From Akkermansia muciniphila (GTDB taxonomy: Bacteria; Verrucomicrobiota; Verrucomicrobiia; Verrucomicrobiales; Akkermansiaceae): 5,572 bases of DNA. Below, in pieces: positions 1 to 5,572 of this stretch. The stretch lies in contig CALPMD020000104.1 in the NCBI GenBank assembly GCA_943324575.2, forward strand, positions 1 to 5,572, read 5' to 3'. The position numbers were made by a program, and so were the translations under genes. A model generated the notes under the pieces. It saw only the letters and a program-made list of their open reading frames with translations, did not search any database and had not been told where the DNA came from. How positions within the stretch are numbered: position 1 is the first letter of the stretch; every line of letters begins with the position of its first letter.

Positions 1-1284
<1,284 letters not shown>

Positions 1285-1328
1285 TCTTTAACGCGAACCC
1301 CAAACCTGACCTAAACCGTTTTAACAAC
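1285..1328 (+). other. rpoB-rpoC intergenic spacer, no clear ribosome binding site
   Basis: This 44-base spacer separates the rpoB stop codon from the rpoC ATG. It is too short and featureless to suggest an independent promoter, and it has no stem-loop with a T-run, so the two genes are probably cotranscribed. The bases just before the rpoC start are ttttaacaac. They contain no GGAG, GAGG or AGGA block in the usual 5-12 base window, so translation of rpoC may start without a canonical Shine-Dalgarno pairing or may rely on coupling with rpoB. Confidence 0.7.
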
Positions 1329-4300
1329 ATGAGTGTCGATACTAACCTTCGCGAACTATTTGGCGTGGACGAGCGCCCAGAGGCCTTCGATCAAGTCTCT
1401 ATCACCGTAGCATCACCGGAAATCATTCGCTCTTGGTCCAAGGGCGAAGTGAAAAATCCGGAGACGATCAACTACCGGACCTTCAAACCCGAAAAGGGCG
1501 GTCTCTTCTGCGAGCGCATCTTCGGACCAACCCGTGACTGGGAATGTGCCTGCGGTAAATACAAGCGCATCAAACACAAGGGCGTGATCTGCGACCGTTG
1601 CGGCGTCGAAGTGACCCTCAGCCGCGTTCGTCGCGAGCGCATGGGCCACATCGAACTGGCCGTTCCCGTTTCGCACATCTGGTTCTACAAGTGCATGCCT
1701 TCCCGCATCGGTCTCATGCTCGACATGAGCGCCCGTCAGCTGGAGCGCGTCATTTATTACGAAGACTACGTCGTGACCGAACAGGGCAACACCGCCCTCG
1801 AAGTCGGCCAACTCCTCACGGAAAACGAACTTCGCGAAGCCGAAGACACCTACGGCGACGGATCCTTCCAAGCCAGCATGGGTGCTGCGGCGATCATGGA
1901 GCTGCTCCGTCAGTGCGATCTGCCAAGCCTGATCGTGAGACTTGAAGAAGAACTCGGAACGACCCGTTCCAAGCAGAACAAGAAGAAGCTCTCGAAGCGT
2001 CTGAAAATCACTCAGGGCTTCCTGCAATCGCGGTCACGTCCTGAGTGGATGATTCAAACTGTTCTTCCTGTGATCCCGCCAGACCTGCGTCCGCTGGTGC
2101 CACTCGAAGGCGGCCGTTTCGCCACTTCCGACCTCAACGACCTCTATCGTCGCGTCATCAACCGCAACAACCGCCTCAAGAACCTTCTGCTGCTTAAAAC
2201 TCCAGAGGTCATCATCCGCAACGAAAAGCGGATGCTGCAAGAAGCGGTCGACGCCCTCTTCGACAATGGTCGCCACGGCCGCGCCGTCACGGGTGCGGGT
2301 AACCGTCCGCTCAAATCCCTCAGCGATATGCTCAAGGGTAAGGGCGGCCGTTTCCGTCAGAACCTTCTCGGCAAGCGGGTCGACTACTCCGGTCGTTCCG
2401 TCATCGTCGTTGGTCCCGATCTCAAGCTGGGCCAGTGCGGTCTTCCCAAGAAGATGGCGCTCACCTTGTTCGAACCATTCATCATCCGCCGCCTCAAGGA
2501 GCTTGGCTATTGCCATACCGTGCGCTCGGCCAAGAAGATGATCGATCGCAAGACTACCGAAGTGTGGGACATCCTCGCGGAAGTCACCAAGGGTCACCCG
2601 ATTCTTCTCAACCGCGCGCCGACCCTTCACCGTCTTTCGATTCAAGCCTTCGAACCGAAGCTCATCGAAGGTGAAGCCATCCGTGTTCACCCGCTCGTTT
2701 GTACGGCTTATAACGCCGACTTCGACGGTGACCAAATGGCTGTCCACGTTCCGCTTTCGATCGAAGCCCAGATGGAGTGCCGCCAGCTGATGCTCGCGCC
2801 GAACAACATCTTCTCGCCTGCTTCCGGCCGTCCCGTGACAGTCCCGACTCAGGACATCATTCTTGGCACGTATTACCTGACATGGGCAGGCATTCGCACC
2901 CAGAAGGATCGCGAAAAAGAGGAGCACTTGCCACTTTTCGAAAGCGCTTCGGAAGTCGAGTTCGCACTCGCTGCTGACAAGATCGACTATCACCAGTGGA
3001 TCCGCATTCGTAACCCTGACCATGGCAAAGACAGCGTCTTCGGCTACAAGGGTGAAGATCTCACCGCCAAGGATCGCAAGGAGCTCACTCCGCTGGAGCA
3101 AGCCCTGCGCCAAGGCAAGATCATCGAAACCACTCCGGGTCGCGTTCGTTTCAACGAAATCTGGCCTGAGGGCGTTGGCTTCATCAACAACAACGTCGGC
3201 AAGAAGCAAATCGGCGACATCATCTGGCGCTGCTATCAGGTTTCTGGCAAACCGAAGACCGTTGAGGTCCTCGACCAGCTCAAGAATCTTGGTTTCCGCG
3301 AAGCGACCCGTTCGGGTACCTCCATTGGTATCGTCGACATGGTCATCCCTGAGGAAAAGCCAGAGGTCATCGCCAAGGCTTACGAAGAGGTCGAAAAAGT
3401 CACCAAACAGTACCGCAACGGCGTCATCACCGACGGCGAGCGCTACCAGAAGGTCGTCGACGTCTGGACCCAAGCTACCGACACCATCGCCAACGCGCTC
3501 TATCGCAAGATCGAGCACAACGAAGGCAAGAAAAAGGCATCGCCACTCTTCATGATGGTCGATTCCGGTGCGCGGGGTAACAAGTCCCAGATCAAACAGC
3601 TCGGCGGTATGCGCGGTCTGATGGCCAAGCCCTCCGGCGAAATCATCGAACGCCCGATTATCTCCAACTTCCGTGAAGGCCTCACGGTGCTGGAATACTT
3701 CATCTCCACTCACGGAGCTCGTAAGGGTCTCTCCGATACCGCTCTGAAAACTGCTGACTCGGGTTACATGACTCGTAAGCTGGTCGACGTCGCCCAAGAC
3801 GTGATCGTCTTCAAGCAGGATTGCGGAACCGCGAACGGCATCACCGTCGCCGCCATCTATGATGGCGACGAAGAAACCGCCTCACTCCCAACCCGGATTT
3901 ACGGCCGTGTCTCGTGCGAACAAATCAAGGATCCTGTCACTGGCGGCATCTTGGTTGAAGTCGACGACGTCATCAATGAGGTCCAAGCCAAAAGCATCGA
4001 GCGCATCGGCGTTCTCAAGCTCAAGATCCGTTCGGTTCTTACTTGCGAAGCGGAACGCGGTTGCTGTGCCAACTGCTATGGCCTCAACCTCGCGACGGGA
4101 CTTCCCGTCAAGATCGGTGAAGCCGTCGGTATCATCGCCGCTCAGTCGATCGGCGAGCCCGGCACGCAGCTCACCATGCGGACATTCCACGTGGGTGGTG
4201 TTGCCGCCGCGACGTTCAAACAGCCAATCATCAAGGTCAAAAACACCGGTCGCATCGTCTACAAGGACATGCGCACCGTCCAAGACGTCGGTGGTCACTG

Positions 4301-5540
4301 GGTCGTTCTCAACAAGAACAGCACCATCTCCATCCGCGACAAGGCTGGCCTCGAGCTCGAAAGCCACAACATTGTCATCGGTTCCATCATTTCGGTGAAG
4401 GACGGCGAAGACGTCAAGAAGGGCGACACTGTGGTCACCTGGGATCCATACAACGTGCCAATTCTGACCGAGAAAAACGGCAAGGTTGAGCTCCGCGACA
4501 TGATCTCCGGCATCACGGTCTCCAACGAGACGGACAAGGAAACCGGCAAAAAGGGCATGGTCGTCACGGAACACAAAGAAGACCTCCATCCTCAGGTCGT
4601 CCTCATCGATCCGAAGACCGGCGAAGTCAAAGCCAGCTACTCCATCCCTGTCGGCGCCCACCTTTCCGTCAAGGAAGGTCAAGTCATCACGGCCGGTACG
4701 CAGATCGCCAAGACTCCGCGTAAGGTCGCCCGCACCAAGGACATCACCGGTGGTCTGCCACGGGTGGCCGAGCTTTTCGAAGCTCGTAAGCCTAAGGATT
4801 CCTGCGTCATCGCCAAGATCGAAGGCTCGGTTTCCTTCGGTGGTAATGTTCGCGGCAAGAAAAAGGTCATCGTCACTCACGCCGAAACCGGCGAGCAAAT
4901 CGACCACTTGGTCCCGATGGGTAAACACGTTGTCGTCACCGAAGGCGATGTCGTCAAACGCGGCGATCAAATCACCGAAGGCCCTGTGTCTCCGGAAGAC
5001 TTGCTCGAAGCTTGCGGCGCTCAAGAGCTCCAAGAACACTTGGTCAACGAAGTGCAGTCCGTTTACCGCGTCCAAGGCGTGGAAATCAATGACAAGCACA
5101 TCGAAGTCATCGTTCGTCAAATGCTCCGCAAGGTGAAAATCACCGAGCCAGGCGATGCCGATCAATTCCTCTGGGGTGACCAAGTCGACCGCTCGAACTT
5201 CAAGCGCATCAACGCAGAGATCGTTGCCAACGGTGGCAAGCCCGCCGAAGGCGAGCCGGTCCTCCTCGGTATCACCAAGGCCTCGCTGGAAACCGACTCG
5301 TTCATCTCCGCTGCTTCCTTCCAAGACACCACCCGTGTCCTGACCGAAGCCGCGACCTTGGGCCGCGTCGACTACCTCAGCGGCTTCAAGGAAAACGTCA
5401 TCATGGGTCACCTCATCCCTGCCGGAACGGGCTTCTATCACCACCGCGAGGCGGAGTTTGAGTTCACCGTCGAGGAACCCGAGCCGATCCTTCCAGTTTC
5501 GGAAGTCATCATCGACGAAGAGGACGTGGCGACAGCCTAA
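1329..5540 (+). CDS. rpoC: DNA-directed RNA polymerase subunit beta' (complete)
   Basis: This is the complete beta' subunit, which carries the catalytic magnesium site of RNA polymerase. Its 1403 residues are close to the 1407 of E. coli. The ATG at 1329 gives the usual N-terminus (NLRELFG), and I see no standard start codon just upstream in frame. Zinc site 1 is C73, C75, C88 and C91. Residues about 258-315 are the clamp helices that bind sigma, followed by the rudder and switch 2 region (311-357, including [17 protein letters not shown]). The catalytic NADFDGD is at 462-468, with D464, D466 and D468 binding magnesium. SGARG (746-750) and [10 protein letters not shown] (761-770) precede the bridge helix, about 785-822. 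Zinc site 2 is C832, C906, C913 and C916. The trigger loop (about 930-960) has M950, R951 and H954, equivalent to E. coli M932, R933 and H936. Residues about 961-1131 form an SI3-type insertion, then [20 protein letters not shown] resumes the conserved core. [13 protein letters not shown] (1254-1266), GITKASL and [17 protein letters not shown] close the C-terminal clamp and switch region. The acidic tail after about 1375 is not conserved with E. coli. No frameshift or missing catalytic residue is seen. Confidence 0.99.
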   Translation: MSVDTNLRELFGVDERPEAFDQVSITVASPEIIRSWSKGEVKNPETINYRTFKPEKGGLFCERIFGPTRDWECACGKYKRIKHKGVICDRCGVEVTLSRVRRERMGHIELAVPVSHIWFYKCMPSRIGLMLDMSARQLERVIYYEDYVVTEQGNTALEVGQLLTENELREAEDTYGDGSFQASMGAAAIMELLRQCDLPSLIVRLEEELGTTRSKQNKKKLSKRLKITQGFLQSRSRPEWMIQTVLPVIPPDLRPLVPLEGGRFATSDLNDLYRRVINRNNRLKNLLLLKTPEVIIRNEKRMLQEAVDALFDNGRHGRAVTGAGNRPLKSLSDMLKGKGGRFRQNLLGKRVDYSGRSVIVVGPDLKLGQCGLPKKMALTLFEPFIIRRLKELGYCHTVRSAKKMIDRKTTEVWDILAEVTKGHPILLNRAPTLHRLSIQAFEPKLIEGEAIRVHPLVCTAYNADFDGDQMAVHVPLSIEAQMECRQLMLAPNNIFSPASGRPVTVPTQDIILGTYYLTWAGIRTQKDREKEEHLPLFESASEVEFALAADKIDYHQWIRIRNPDHGKDSVFGYKGEDLTAKDRKELTPLEQALRQGKIIETTPGRVRFNEIWPEGVGFINNNVGKKQIGDIIWRCYQVSGKPKTVEVLDQLKNLGFREATRSGTSIGIVDMVIPEEKPEVIAKAYEEVEKVTKQYRNGVITDGERYQKVVDVWTQATDTIANALYRKIEHNEGKKKASPLFMMVDSGARGNKSQIKQLGGMRGLMAKPSGEIIERPIISNFREGLTVLEYFISTHGARKGLSDTALKTADSGYMTRKLVDVAQDVIVFKQDCGTANGITVAAIYDGDEETASLPTRIYGRVSCEQIKDPVTGGILVEVDDVINEVQAKSIERIGVLKLKIRSVLTCEAERGCCANCYGLNLATGLPVKIGEAVGIIAAQSIGEPGTQLTMRTFHVGGVAAATFKQPIIKVKNTGRIVYKDMRTVQDVGGHWVVLNKNSTISIRDKAGLELESHNIVIGSIISVKDGEDVKKGDTVVTWDPYNVPILTEKNGKVELRDMISGITVSNETDKETGKKGMVVTEHKEDLHPQVVLIDPKTGEVKASYSIPVGAHLSVKEGQVITAGTQIAKTPRKVARTKDITGGLPRVAELFEARKPKDSCVIAKIEGSVSFGGNVRGKKKVIVTHAETGEQIDHLVPMGKHVVVTEGDVVKRGDQITEGPVSPEDLLEACGAQELQEHLVNEVQSVYRVQGVEINDKHIEVIVRQMLRKVKITEPGDADQFLWGDQVDRSNFKRINAEIVANGGKPAEGEPVLLGITKASLETDSFISAASFQDTTRVLTEAATLGRVDYLSGFKENVIMGHLIPAGTGFYHHREAEFEFTVEEPEPILPVSEVIIDEEDVATA

Positions 5541-5572
5541 CTCCCGTCAGGCTCATCGATCCAATCCAAGCC
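5541..5572 (+). other. Start of the region downstream of rpoC, nothing recognised
   Basis: Only 32 bases follow the rpoC stop codon. They contain no start codon with a plausible ribosome binding site and no T-run. A weak 5-bp inverted repeat (agcct at 5534-5538 and aggct at about 5549-5553, with a loop of about 10 bases) overlaps the stop codon, but it is too weak and lacks the U-tract of an intrinsic terminator. Whether transcription ends here or continues into a next gene cannot be decided from this window. Confidence 0.5.

Noticed and set aside
1285..1328. Promoter or attenuator between rpoB and rpoC
   Set aside because: No convincing -35/-10 pair or hairpin is visible in 44 bases, and the gene pair is normally cotranscribed.
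1545..1601. A zinc-finger protein or novel metal-binding module
   Set aside because: The CxC...CxxC cluster is the standard N-terminal zinc site of beta'.
2034..3797. 587-residue antisense open frame
   Set aside because: It lies in codon register with rpoC and exists because TTA, CTA and TCA are rare in the sense gene. Its product has no recognisable domain.
3882..5444. 520-residue antisense open frame
   Set aside because: Same cause: in register with rpoC. The Asp/Val/Leu-rich composition is the mirror of GTC, GAC and AAG sense codons, not a real protein signature.
5534..5553. Intrinsic terminator after rpoC
   Set aside because: Only a 5-bp stem with a loop of about 10 bases, and no T-run follows.

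Overview
This window is an ordinary core-genome segment: the 3' end of rpoB followed by a complete rpoC, both on the + strand. These genes encode the two catalytic subunits (beta and beta') of bacterial RNA polymerase. I found no mobile element, CRISPR array, RNA gene, phage gene or accessory system, and no sign of a previously undescribed system.

Layout: bases 1-1284 hold the last 427 codons of rpoB, whose start lies before the window. Bases 1285-1328 are a 44-base spacer with no visible promoter, terminator or clear Shine-Dalgarno sequence. Bases 1329-5540 hold rpoC (1403 residues). Bases 5541-5572 are the first 32 bases after rpoC and contain nothing recognisable. The order, shared strand and short spacer fit the near-universal rpoB-rpoC cotranscription unit, usually located downstream of rplJ-rplL. 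Those upstream genes would be outside this window.

How the genes work together: the C-terminal part of beta and the whole of beta' form the active-site cleft, clamp and switch regions. The window encodes the beta lysines next to the active site, the beta' NADFDGD magnesium site, both beta' zinc sites, the bridge helix and the trigger loop. Every invariant motif I checked is intact, so both genes look functional.

Organism: the moderately high GC content, beta' phrases such as [20 protein letters not shown], a beta' trigger-loop insertion (SI3 type) and a coiled-coil insertion in beta (SI2 type) suggest a Gram-negative bacterium. My best guess is the Planctomycetes-Verrucomicrobia-Chlamydiae group, most likely Verrucomicrobiota. 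This placement rests on remembered family sequences, not on a search. The points most worth a second look are an approximately 35-40 residue glycine- and charge-rich insertion near the beta C-terminus, the lack of a Shine-Dalgarno motif before rpoC, and the very long in-register antisense open frames, which codon bias explains.
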